Source: Bryoerythrophyllum caledonicum (taxonomy: Eukaryota > Streptophyta > Bryopsida > Pottiales > Pottiaceae). Taken from it: DNA of 64,000 bases. The stretch is taken from assembly GCA_963971425.1 (NCBI GenBank), contig OZ020523.1:17542867-17606866 (forward strand). The letters run 5' to 3'. Every line of letters begins with the position of its first letter. The first letter of the stretch is position 1. Below, in pieces: positions 45,850-56,974 of the stretch. The notes below the pieces were generated by a model, which made no database searches, was not told where the DNA came from, and saw only the letters and a program-made list of their open reading frames with translations. The position numbers were made by a program, and so were the translations under genes.

Positions 45850-47314
45850 ATCATTTTTGGCAACCATAGTTATATAGATGTCTAATTTGTCTTTGTATCT
45901 AGCATTTGGTTCCATGTGAAAGGTCTTTGGAGTCCCATCTACCCTTCTTCCTCCACATCCCTACCTCTCTTCACGTAACTCCATGTCATTGGGACTCCCT
46001 CTCCCTCTCGCTCTTCTTCTCCCTCTCCTTCTCCTTCACCCTCTCTCAACTCCCTCTTCCTTGATTTTTTATTTATTTGATTATTTTTTTATTTTGGAAA
46101 CTTGTCCTACTCTTCCATTGTTCTCTCTCTCTATATCTTTTTGAAATATTAATGTTTGGATTTCTACAAATTTAAATAATAATTCTATTATATATATATA
46201 TATATATAACCTTTTTTTCATGGATCCCATGTAGAATTCCATGTTTAGTTTTGTGACTTGTCTTCCTCTATCATAATTGTGTTTTTGTTTTTGGTTTTAT
46301 ATATATATTTCCTTATCTTTTCTACTCTCCGTTAAAAAATTGATTTTCTTTCGTAAAATCATCCCACTTTTTCCACCTTCTCTTTTTTTATTCCTAATTT
46401 AATTTCAATTTTTTTTCTCAAGTGTCTCAATATTTAATAATTATTCTATGACTTAAATTAATAAAGAAATACATCATTTGGACTCTATGTCACTGGGGAT
46501 CCCCTTGATGTTCAAGTGATTTGAATGAATTTCATTGAGTCCAATTTGAATACATCGTTAGATGCCATTGGGAGTCCCCTTGATGTTTAAGTGATTTGAA
46601 TGAATGGCATCAATAAATATTGATGGTGAGATTGATATTAATGATGATCTTTGGTAATTGATGCATTACATTTAAGCTCAATTGAATTGAATGCTCCACT
46701 AATTTAAATTGCCACATCATCATTAAGGATTTTATGATTTGTCTCTCCCTCATGAAGATTTGTCCCTTCTTTATGAAGATTTGTCCCTCTTTTATGAAGA
46801 TTTGTCTCATCTATATAAAGATTTGTCCTTCCCTTGAATGCATTATCCCTAGGCTCAACCAATTTGAATTGCCACGTCATTGGAACTCTCTCTTCCCTCT
46901 CTCTGTCCATGTTCCAATCCCTCTCCCTAAATCTTTCAAGAAAATTTGGGAAAAATATCCCACTTCTCATTTTGTCTTCTTCTCTATCTTTGAATTTAAT
47001 TAAATTTTGAAGTTTTTTTATCCCTGATTTTTATAATTATGTACTGTTAAAAAAACTCTTTCCCTAAGATTCCTTAAAGTATTCCTTCTTCACTTTCATT
47101 ATTTGTTCTTCTCTCCCTCTCTCTTTCCCTCCCCCTTCTATCATAATTAGAATCTTTATTTTTTATTGTACTTCTTCCCCCCCAACCTTCAATTTTAATT
47201 GAGATTATTCCTATCTAACCTCTCTCTTCTATTTTAATTGAGATTGTCTCTCACTCCCTCTCCCTCATCTACTCTCCAACTTCTTGTATTTTGATTGAGA
47301 TTGTCCTTCACCTT
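45850..47314. repeat. Repeat-rich, pyrimidine-biased spacer without genes
   Basis: Contains CT-rich stretches, a (TA)n run (46190-46210), and several dispersed copies of 'GTCA(T/C)TGGGA(C/G)TCCC' phrases (45985, 46485, 46565, 46870). The pair at about 46480-46535 and 46560-46605 share 'CCCCTTGATGTT(C/T)AAGTGATTTGAATGAAT'-type sequence about 80 bp apart. No gene was recognised. Confidence 0.5.
46736..46830. repeat. 21-bp tandem repeat, about 4.5 units
   Basis: Units of the form GATTTGTCCCTCTTTTATGAA repeat head to tail with small changes. The frame encodes a repeating ICP/MK peptide that is unlikely to be real protein. Confidence 0.85.
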
Positions 47315-48448
47315 GTTTTAGTACAATGAGTAAGGAAGGAAACAAAAAATTTTATTTCTACTTCTACTCTTACGATCTCAATTAAGACTTATTAAGTAAC
47401 ATACTCACAAAGTTTCATAAACTTTGACCGCACATAGTGAAAGATAACAGTGTTCAAGAAATAGAGAAATATGTTCTTTTTCTTCCATGCATTGAGTAGA
47501 TTAGCACACTTTGACATCACATGGATCAAATCTTTGCACTACTCAAGGTCTAGATTTATTACCATCATGTCAAGCATGACATCAATTACTTATAAACCAA
47601 TGTTTAGAGGTAGAGAAGGGTGTAGCATATTTAGAACAATTGTGCAACGGGTAGAGGTTCAAAAACTACAAATTCACCTTATAATTTTTGTAAACCAAAT
47701 ATGTTTTGGAATAAGAATCCAAACGTCCAATAAGAAGGTTTACAACACATCTTAGTAGTAGAAAAATAAAATGTAAGAAATATAATGATCTCTGCATTTT
47801 ATGTGGAAATGAAGAAGATTTTTTTGGTACTTTGCCCGACCATGAGTGACAATGTATGAAAATGTTTGACTTGGGTTACCGTATGCATCGGTCCACTTTG
47901 GACAGCCCTTGTACAAACCAATTTTTTTTTAACACAATGGTTTGGACACAATGGGTATCACCTAAGTATTACATGAATATTTCCTAGATATTACAAGGGT
48001 ATGACCTTGGCATTACATAAGTATCACCTTGAACAAATGTTTTATATTTCCAAAAATTTTGGACACCCTCCATTTCGAATGAATTAAGTACGAACCCTAC
48101 CAATGCGTAGGGTAGTATGCTATTTTTATATTTTTATTGAAGACATGAAATGTTTTTGATAGTATGAAAGGTACTAATGTTACTTGCTAGTACTGAAAAT
48201 CTCACATTTTAATATAGTGTTCTAGCAAAAGTTTTTGAAGTTGCCGGACTTGCCTCCTCTCAAAAAGTATTTCTTCAAGGTGGCATCACATTTTCATCAA
48301 ACTTCAGAAAAAAATTGTATCAACACAAAGCTTCAAGGAATGTCCATCTACTATACCAATTTCAAAGAAGAATGTTATAAATTGACACCATACAAACTTG
48401 CCAAAGCCTTCAAAAGTCCCTTTGAGGGGACTTCTGAAAATCGAGGGG
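47315..48448 (-). mobile_element. Third TTAA/CCCC element, reversed relative of the 15.0-kb copy
   Basis: In minus orientation the sequence from 48448 (CCCCTCGATTTTCAG on that strand) runs parallel to the element at 15016-15959. Shared phrases are TATGGTGTCAATTT, GTCGGGCAAAGTACC and TTTATGAAA(C/T)TTTG. Its outer end is flanked by TTAA (48449-48452). The inner end diverges near 47315, so that terminus is lost. A block at about 47870-48200 with 'CACAATGGGTATCACC' is extra relative to the first copy and probably a nested repeat. Confidence 0.55.
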
Positions 48449-48452
48449 TTAA

Positions 48453-48949
48453 TGAAAATTGTCCCTTACCCCTCCCCTTCTCACTCATTCCCTCTCCCTC
48501 TCGGTCATTCCCTCTTTGTCTCCATTCTACATTGAAACACATGAAAAGGCATTCAAAGCACAGACACCAAGTTCCAAAAGTGAACTTTGCTAATAGTCCA
48601 TCCATCAAAAGCTCCATAAAAATGTATGAAGACGTACAGGACCAAGCTGGACCAGAGCTCCTCGAAGCTGCAAAGCCCGTTTCTGCACAATGATATTACA
48701 ACAACAACAACTGATGTCATCACTCATGTTCCCTTTCTGAAACCTAAACTCGACCGAGGAATCACGTCCTGAAGAGATTACTTCAAAATTCACGTCAATC
48801 CAATCGACAGAAAGAAACCAGAGCAAAAACACTCACACAAGTGAATAGAGAGATAGGTTTAGAGCGTTTCAGCAGACACCGAACCATACAACCATTAAAC
48901 TCCACGATCTTTCCTCAGGCCACAAAATTCTAGAGATGAAGATGATAAT
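48453..48949. other. Spacer, no supported gene
   Basis: A CT-rich stretch (48465-48530) is followed by unique sequence. The 152-codon open frame ending at 48693 begins inside the transposon relic and shows no domain. Confidence 0.4.
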
Positions 48950-49356
48950 GCGATGTGCCTTGAAACTGGCGTCCTTTCTCCCGAAGAGGGCGTCGCCATA
49001 GCGCACAACCGCCCACCACCCGAGCGTGGCCGCAATCTGCGACAACCTACGCGTGAGCAGGAGTAGCCTGCGGCGGAAGACGCCGGCAATCCTGTCAGCG
49101 TTGTACTCGTCCAGCTGGTCCGCCTCCTCCATCGCCGCCCTTGCAATGTACCCTGAGTACCGCGTGAACGTGTCCGCCTCCGTCGCTACGCCTCCTCGCT
49201 CCCCGCAGCCTGGCAAGCAATCCGCCACCGCCGCCGCTGCGTCCCAAACGCGACCTCCGGAACGTGCAAAGAATGAGTCCTCAAACACAAAAAATCCGAA
49301 CACAGCCGCACCTCGTGCAGCGCCGACGCCGCGACCACCGCTTGAACCGCCGCCAT
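48950..49356 (-). pseudogene. First exon resembling a plastid ABC1-type kinase, broken and truncated
   Basis: The minus-strand ATG at 49356 opens an Ala/Arg/Ser-rich leader like a plastid transit peptide (MAAVQAVVAASALHEVRL). It ends in RRRWRIACQAAG and then hits a stop. One base shift gives continuing sequence: TEADTFTRYSGYIARAAMEE, DEYNADRIAGVFRRRLLLL and SQIAATLGWWAVVRYGDALF. The 'Y(D/N)A..IA..FRRRP...L.R..QI...LG..A' pattern is the start of ABC1K/ADCK atypical kinases, which act on plastid or mitochondrial prenyl-lipid metabolism. Similarity ends near 48950, before any kinase motif and without a donor site. The family call rests on a short segment, so confidence is modest. Confidence 0.45.
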
Positions 49357-50040
49357 TGCAAACTATATCACATCATGCTATCAACATTGACGGCAAACCG
49401 ACTACGAAAAAGCTCACGTAAGAAATGAAACTGCACACGCACGTTCAAGGAGAAACTAAATAGCAATCGCAAGAGGAGTTGATCCATCTCATCGATGGCA
49501 GCTACTCAAGGAATTGCAGGCATTCATGATGCTGGATTCCTTTACGAAATGACTGGAGTTTCGACCACACACATCTGCAAATTACATGTGTATGAGTATG
49601 GGCATATGAATATTGTTCGGTTATGTAATAGTTGTTATTGTGTATAAGTTTTGCGATTAGTGGGAGGTGGTGTATGGTCAGTTCCCTATACAACAACCTT
49701 GTTTGTTCTGTTTGCTATAATTATATTATGCTATTTTGAGCACTTGTTATAATGGAAAGGGTGTGTAATACGTGTTACAGTAAGTGTTGGTGTTGTAAAG
49801 AGAGAAGATTTGTTTAAACCCAAGGTGCTTGTTGTAATAAAATTGTTGTTATATCATAAGTTTCTGTAAAGGGAGCTGACTGTAGTAATAAACATATGAT
49901 TACAATGTGCAACAAGAGTTTATCATAGACAAGAACCAACATTATCAACCTGTGAAGGTTCTCAGTGTTGTTCTCTATGGAGCACACAAATTCTAAATTA
50001 ACCCGAATCCTAGATGATGCTAAATTTAATGGTATCAAAT
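49357..50040. other. Spacer upstream of the relic and downstream of the receptor kinase
   Basis: AT-rich sequence including the receptor kinase 3' UTR. No gene or repeat was recognised. Confidence 0.45.
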
Positions 50041-53000
50041 TTAGACTTTGTGGTAGTTTACGGAGCCTAGACCATCACACGTACGAGGAGGACAATGAAG
50101 TGAACATGAAGGTGTCTCCCAACTGTCATAACCATCCATTGTTCCCCAAATTCTATCAGACTCTGAGTCATGATCTTTACCAAACATAGCACCCATATTG
50201 GTATCTCCTGCAAGCATTGTTGCGACTTGGAACATGGAGGGGCGTTTCTCGGGCGCATTTTGCACACACAATACTGCTATCTCTAACACACGTTGCACAT
50301 CCATAACTTCATCCACCCTCACAAGAAGCATTGCATCTTTCAAGTCCAGGAGCCGCTTCTTTCTATGCAACTTCCATGCCTGCCAAACAATGGAGTTAGA
50401 TGGGGGAATTAGATGGCAAGAACTAGGAGTTTCATAAAAACTCCCTAGAAATCATGGCATTTAGATAATGTCTTCTTCTAAAGTGATATCTATGAAATAC
50501 TTAGGTGATGACACTTTGTGTGAACTAGACAATGTTGAAAACCTTTGAAGGTTGTGTATGAGTAAGTCTATTACAATAAACATTTTACAGTTATCCCTTC
50601 AACGAAGATCACAATGTTTGACATGTATGGTGTTGTATTTGAACATGATAAGGTTCACATATGGAAATGACCTCCAAATGAAACATGTTAGTTGAAGAAT
50701 CTTCAATCCAAAGGTGTAAGGTGCTTGCCAAACTTTAATACATTCTTTGGTATTCTAGAGAGTTTAATATGTGCCTGGCTGACGTTTAAGGATTAATGCT
50801 TTGCACCAATTGCAAACAGAATCATCACAGTGCATATTAGGTTGAGGGAACCAAATTCATAGCAAGAAAAAATCATGTGGTTAAACTCATTGCTAATTTG
50901 AGGACACATTATCTACATCTCCTCTATCAGAATTTACATCTTTGGAGATAATTGTATAAAAATGCACAAATTCAGTAAATTACCCGACTAGGTAGGTACA
51001 CTTCATCTTCTGGCATTGAGAGGTCTTTGTTTCGCTTCCCGCTCACAATCTCCAGAAGTAGGACACCAAAACTATAAACATCTGCTTTATCACTCAACAG
51101 CCCATGTTCCATGTACTCGGGTGCCACATATCCACTGCAATTACAACAACATTTGTCATTCCAGAGATCATGAACAGTGAGATTGGTTTTTGTATCACGG
51201 TACACATCATCACATGATGTGGGTTCAATCTCACAATTCACCATATCATGTTCAAGAATTAGTTAAAAAAACCTAAGAAAGCTAATCATGTTAGCAAAGT
51301 ATACATACACAAGAAACCAAGTCAGTGCTCACATTGTTCCAGCACATTGCGAGGTGATGATCATGCTTCGTGCATCCTCTATTGGTCGTGCCAATCCAAA
51401 ATCCGCAATTTTTGGTTGAAGGTTCTTGTCCAACAAGATGTTGCTAGCTTTGATGTCTCGATGGATGATTCGTGACTGAGATGATGCATGTAAATAGTAC
51501 AAGCCTTGTGCCACACCTTGGCAAATATTTAACCGGATCCCCCAGTTTAAGGCTTGCTTATTCAATGAAGTGGATTCAACTTGGCGACCTGTGCACAAAA
51601 GATTCCAAATAATCATAATAATTAAGGACTTAAACTCCTACACAATATAAAGACATTCACTCCATCATTTATGTCAAATCAACCCTTAATTGTCAGTCGG
51701 AAACCTCATGTATATGCATGTATTTCACACTGTAGAATACAAAAAGTATATTAAAGTTTAGCTAGACTTCACCTTTGGAATAAAGATTCTTCCCCTAACA
51801 TCTTTCATTTGGAGGTCATTTCATTATCTGAACCTTGTGTTCAAGTACAACACCATACATATAGAATTCTTTGGCCACCAAGGGCTTGTTCTAACGTTTA
51901 CAAATTAAAGAAGAGGTCTTTATCAATGGAGCTCTTGTCAATATAGAATTGTTATTTTTAACTGACCACTTGCGTGAATAGACAAAGTTTGATTGACTTA
52001 CTGAGGAGGAGTTTGTGGAGATCACAATTTTCTACGTATTCGTAAACCAGAAGAGTTTGTTTTCCATGGAGGCAATAGCCTTTGAGGGTCACGAGGTTCT
52101 TGTGTTGAAGGTTGGCAATGAGGAGGACCTCATTTACAAAGTCTTCCCTGCCTTGGTTGGTCTCTTGAAACAACTGCTTCACTGCTACCATGACGCCGTT
52201 TGCCAAGATGCCCTGCTCAAAATTACAAACTGACATTAGTCCCTTGCCAGAAAAAAGGAAATGTAGAATACATGTTCAGATGTAGAAATGACCCCCAGAT
52301 GAAAGATTGTAGTTGAAGAGTCTTCAATCCAAAAGTGTAAGTCTTATTAAAAATTCATGACAACTATAGTCTATTGCATCCTACTAAGCAAAGTATGTGG
52401 TTACGAACTGACGTTTAATGGTTAAGTTAGAATTAGACAAACCTTGTACACAGCACCATAGGCTCCTGCACCTAGTTTCATCTCTGGAGCAAAGTTCTTG
52501 GTGGCAACACGAAGCTCATTGTACTCAAACCTCTTGGCATTGATATCAGCCTCTTTGATTTCTGCAAGGAATGCAACCCACTCAATGAGCCTCTTTTGCA
52601 CACGTCATACATTTGTCAACCTCGGTTAATAAAAGAGGGATGCAAAAGCTAGAAGTCATGAAAAGTAGGCATTGTTTTGGGATGCCAAAATAATAGCAAT
52701 ATTTCTAACTGTACAGTACAACATGGTTGGTGAACTTACTTCTTTGTAGTGCTAGGATACACTTCCGGTTGTGGCGAAGTTTGAAGGTAAGCCCCAGAAT
52801 CACAATTACCAAAACCACCATGGAACTCAACGTAGTGGTGAGTGTTAGTGTGATGGATTGGTTGTTATCGAGATCTGCAAAATCATGGAGTATTTTTTGG
52901 TCATTTCAAACACTATGAACTAGATAATGCAATAGTAAGTAAAGTCATGAGGTAATGGCAAGCTTACAACAATTGCTAGAGAGGTATCTGGCATGCAAAT

Positions 53001-56000
53001 ATCTCCAAGAACCTTGACCACTTTAAAATGACGAACTCAATCTCAATTGTGAATGTTAAGATTTGCATGCTAGTTGATCAAAAATGTTCAAAAGTTGAAC
53101 ATGCAGATAGTTTGTCTCATTTATGAGTCACAAATTTCTTTACAGTGGAGCCAAGGTTATTGAGTACATGTACTCGGACAACCGAATACATGTGTTGTAG
53201 GTATTAGTACACGTTGTGCACACGTTGTTACTAATTGTTCACCAAATATGTTGTATACATAATTTTGATTAATATGATATTAATATTTGAATACAACGTG
53301 TACTAAGACCTCTAACACAAATACAATATTCAAATATGTTGTATACTAGTTGTTACTAATTAATCAAAATATGTTTACCAAATATACATAGTACATAGTA
53401 TTTGGGCATATTCAAAATACATAGTACATAGAATACATATACTCATATCTAAAATAAAAATATAAGTATTCTGTACTTGATAACCTTTGACTGGAGCGCT
53501 CTCTATCATTATCCATTCTAATCCCTATCCTCTAGCCCAATGATTGTTGAACACAATGGCGAGATGAGTTTCCAAATTATGAATCTCACCAGGTTTTAGC
53601 TTGCAATAGTCCTCACAATATATAGAACACCATGTTTCTTCCTCTCTTGAATCCCAAGTTATGTCACAATAAGGATTCCCCTTCAAACTGCATAATTCAT
53701 CAAAGGAAACAAGTAAAATATTAACAAATCATGACACATGATAGTACTAAGACTTTTCCTTGAACTTCATCTGTACTGAAAAATAGTATAAACTTACAGG
53801 ATTTTGATATGTCCTACTCTGATGAGATCATTGGAAGTGACAACGTTGGTGATCAGGTTGTTTTTCAGGCTCAACACTCTGAGGCTTGTACTGAGCTTGC
53901 TCTTTGCAAATGTGACTATGTCTAAAATGCCAGTGAAATTGTTCTTGTCAAGATATCTGCAAAAATCATTGGAAATTGTAAGTATGTAGAAATCATAAAT
54001 AATTTGGATGTCAATACGACCCTAAACTGACCAGCAACCCCATACAGCTCTCCTGTGTACCATTTCTAGATTTAAGGGAGGAAATGTAGCCAATAATTTT
54101 ATCGTTCAATGCATGAGGCATTGTAAAGATAGGCTACATTTCCTTCGTGAAATCTAAGAAACATATAAAAGGGAGGAGTATTGGGTCATTGATTGGTTTT
54201 GAATCATCCTACCTTAGAAGAGTTGCTACTCCCAATGAAAGAGAGATGAACTTTGAGTTATAGAGTGGTTGGCATGAATAAAATGTTTGTTTGTTTCCTC
54301 CATTGAGCTTGTGTCCATAGGACATAGGATAATGGAATAGAACTATTGCCTCCTATGTTGCTACTTCCAAATTATACCTGAGTGAATTCATGCTACCTTT
54401 TGGAGACCGTAAATTTTAACACTTGGGACTCTAATAACCAACCAAAAAACAATACAAATTCAAGACAAAAAATCACACTCAATCTTAGCTACGGTTTTAT
54501 GTTTTAAGTTTTAGGGTTTAGGGTAGAGACTTACAATTCTGAAAGCTTTGCCTTGGGTTCCACAGAGCTCCAGTTGGGTAGAGGACCACCTATATTTAAA
54601 CTTGAAAGATCAAGCACAGAGAGTTTTTTGGGAAATAAATGATTCAAAGATGATGACATGTTGTTTGAAAGCCCTTTGAAATGGTTTGAACTCAAGTTTC
54701 TGCATCACCAAGCAAATAAAAATAACATGCATAATTGGCTTAGCCTTTAAGTCAGCCATGTTGGTTGATGTTATAAGCCCATAACAAAACTCTTAGATGA
54801 AGAATAATGAAATTGAAGCTCACAAGTTATTCAAGGAGATCAAGTGATTGAAATCTGGCACTGAACATGTGAAATTGTTGTTGGATAAGCTCCTGCATTT
54901 GATAAGAGTAAACACAAGTAACTTAGATATTTTTCTTGTAGAATTTTATCATAAAAAAAAGTAAATGAAGTAAGAATATGGATGACAATGGGGATTAACA
55001 TTAGTACAAATGGGGTTGTTTTCAAAAAAATTGACACTTTTTCTCATACTTCACCCAAAAGTATTGAATTTTGAGTGCCCAAAATAGCCCCATTTGTACT
55101 AGTCTAACTTTGGAAGGATTAGCTTACAATGTTATCAAACTGATAACAAACTCTGGGAGGGGACAAGTAAATTGGTTACTAGATAAGTCCCTGCACAATG
55201 AAAGTGAACAACTTTGAAATTATTAGTGCACTTCTATAAATCTACCTCAACCTTGAGAAAGAAAGATAAAATGTCATCATGAACAATTTATCTCGTCCTC
55301 GTCATGCAGCACATATCATTTGATGGTTTGAAGCAAAATTCTTACATTGTAACCATAAAACGTTCCATGAATTCGAACGATTCCTGAGAGATTGCGCCAT
55401 TGAAGAGATTATTGGAAATATTCAATATTTCCAATTTCCAACTTCTAGGTAATGTGGGAAATGACCCGGTAAGTTGATTGCCACTTAAAATCCTGTCAAA
55501 GCACAATCTTCTTGTAAATTGTGTAAGTATGAAATTTGGTGCAAATTTCTCATGTTTGAGTGCAATTTTAACATGATACTAACACTTACAACTTCGTCAG
55601 GCTAGTCAAGTTGGACAAATTTGGTACTTGGCCTGAGAAATTGCTCCAAGATAAATCCCTGCAAGATAGATAATTTGTACAAATTCAAGGAAATGAAATT
55701 TTTGTTATGGATCTTGAGATTTAATATCAATTTCAAAGTTTTGGCCTCAATGTTTCCACAACACCTTGAAAAAATCAAAACAAAAACCATCTTACAGTCT
55801 ATTGAGGTTGCTAAGCAATCCAATTTCTTTGGGAATGGATCCAGATAGTCCAGGATTATTGTTCAAGAATCTGTTGCATACAAACACCACCATCATAAAA
55901 TTATAAATAACAATTCATAGCATGAGTGTTGAATTCATCTCTATCAAAAATAAAACTCTTTGCCAGCATTTCACATAAATCATTGTTCACTACTAGAATG

Positions 56001-56974
56001 AAGGGGGTCTAAGCAACATCTGCAAGCAACATCTTGTACATTAAACCACATTAGAATTGTAACTTCCGTCCAAAAACAGTGGCAGAATATTGACCTTTCG
56101 AACCAATGTGAATAAGAGCCTTTCACGGGTAGTACCACTATCTTTATATCTTTTAAAATCACCAAATTCTTGATAAAAGTACAATACTCACAAGTACTGA
56201 AGCTTGGAGAGCAAGGACACTTCAGGCGGCAACACTCCCACAAGGGAAACATTTCGCAGGACCCTAACAGTGCACCATGTTAGTTCTCACACGAAGAAAC
56301 TTCACCACTAGAATCGCCTGAAGAACACAACAATGTTTGGAAGAGAAGCTGGCATGTTTCAACCAAATGCTCTAATATTGATAGAAATTGTTGCTAGAAA
56401 CGTGTACGAAATTGTTGTTCGAAAACATGATCATAACTAGATAGAATTCCTGGATGAGTTTGAGATGATGATAGAATTCTTACAGCATACCGACAGTGGC
56501 ATTCCATTCTCTGCGGGAGGCATTGTTCTGCTGGAAGAGGCAGCCCACGCCATACCACCCCTCAGAGCTGACGGAATAGTTCATGTAATTGTCGCAAGGA
56601 AGTGCACTCTCATTCCCCCAGTTGTGCAAAGTCCTGGCTTGCTTGGGACTCATGTTGTTGCTCCAAGCTCTCCAAAGAACCTGCAATCCTGCCACTATTG
56701 CACCCCAAACAACTCATATCCTCCTTCATCAAACCTCATATGAATCACTGGAAAAAATCACAAGAAGAAAACAATCACTACAAAAAATCACTGCAAGGTC
56801 ACTAGAAAAAATCACTAGAATGAGGGTCTGATAAAATCAACAAGGAATTTGGAGAAACGTACTGTCTTGGGGATGGAATTGCACTTGGGACTGGCGAAGC
56901 TGGGAGTCCACTCTGTTTGGAGAACAGAAGAAGAACGCCAACATGATGATCACTACTACATAATGATGAGCCAT
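50041..56974 (-). CDS. Leucine-rich-repeat receptor-like protein kinase
   Basis: Minus-strand gene of many short exons. Signal peptide exon from 56974: [18 protein letters not shown]. An N-terminal cap follows (56480-56690) with W-x-GVGC. A run of LRR exons lies between about 56250 and 53800, several about 72 nt long. A Cys-rich juxtamembrane piece (about 53580-53690) has GNPYCD. The membrane segment is near 52740-52870 ([20 protein letters not shown]). Kinase exons join in phase: 52561-52443 ([11 protein letters not shown] loop), 52212-52002 (VAVKQLF, with the ATP-binding Lys), 51588-51333 ([14 protein letters not shown] and DFGLA), 51134-50984 ([19 protein letters not shown]), 50379-50041 (C-lobe, TAA stop). 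All catalytic motifs are intact, so it should be an active Ser/Thr kinase at the plasma membrane. The ligand is unknown. Subfamily assignment (LRR-VIII-like by kinase sequence, no malectin domain seen) is tentative; LRR exon borders were not all fixed. Confidence 0.85.
50610..52345. repeat. Intronic repeat with GAAATGACC-CCAAATGAAA phrase, three copies
   Basis: 'GAAATGACCTCCAAATGAAA...TAGTTGAAGAATCTTCAATCCAAA' occurs near 50665-50710 and again near 52285-52330. A partial reverse-complement copy lies near 51775-51830. All are in introns of the receptor kinase, so they are a local repeat without coding role. Confidence 0.6.
54228..54400 (-). mobile_element. Degraded LINE-tail copy inside an LRR-kinase intron
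   Basis: GTTGGCATGAATAAAATG, then TTTGTTTGTTTC, CATTGAGCTTGTGTCC and ATAGGACATA resemble the minus-orientation LINE tail (GGCGTGAATAAAGTGTTTG, TTCCACCACTAAG...). The (GAA)n end is lost. The match is partial. Confidence 0.4.

Noticed and set aside
46730..47003. 89-codon frame with repeated Met-Lys-Ile-Cys-Pro
   Set aside because: It is the translation of a 21-bp tandem repeat.
48235..48693. 152-codon open frame as a gene
   Set aside because: Its first half is inside the TTAA element relic and no domain is visible.
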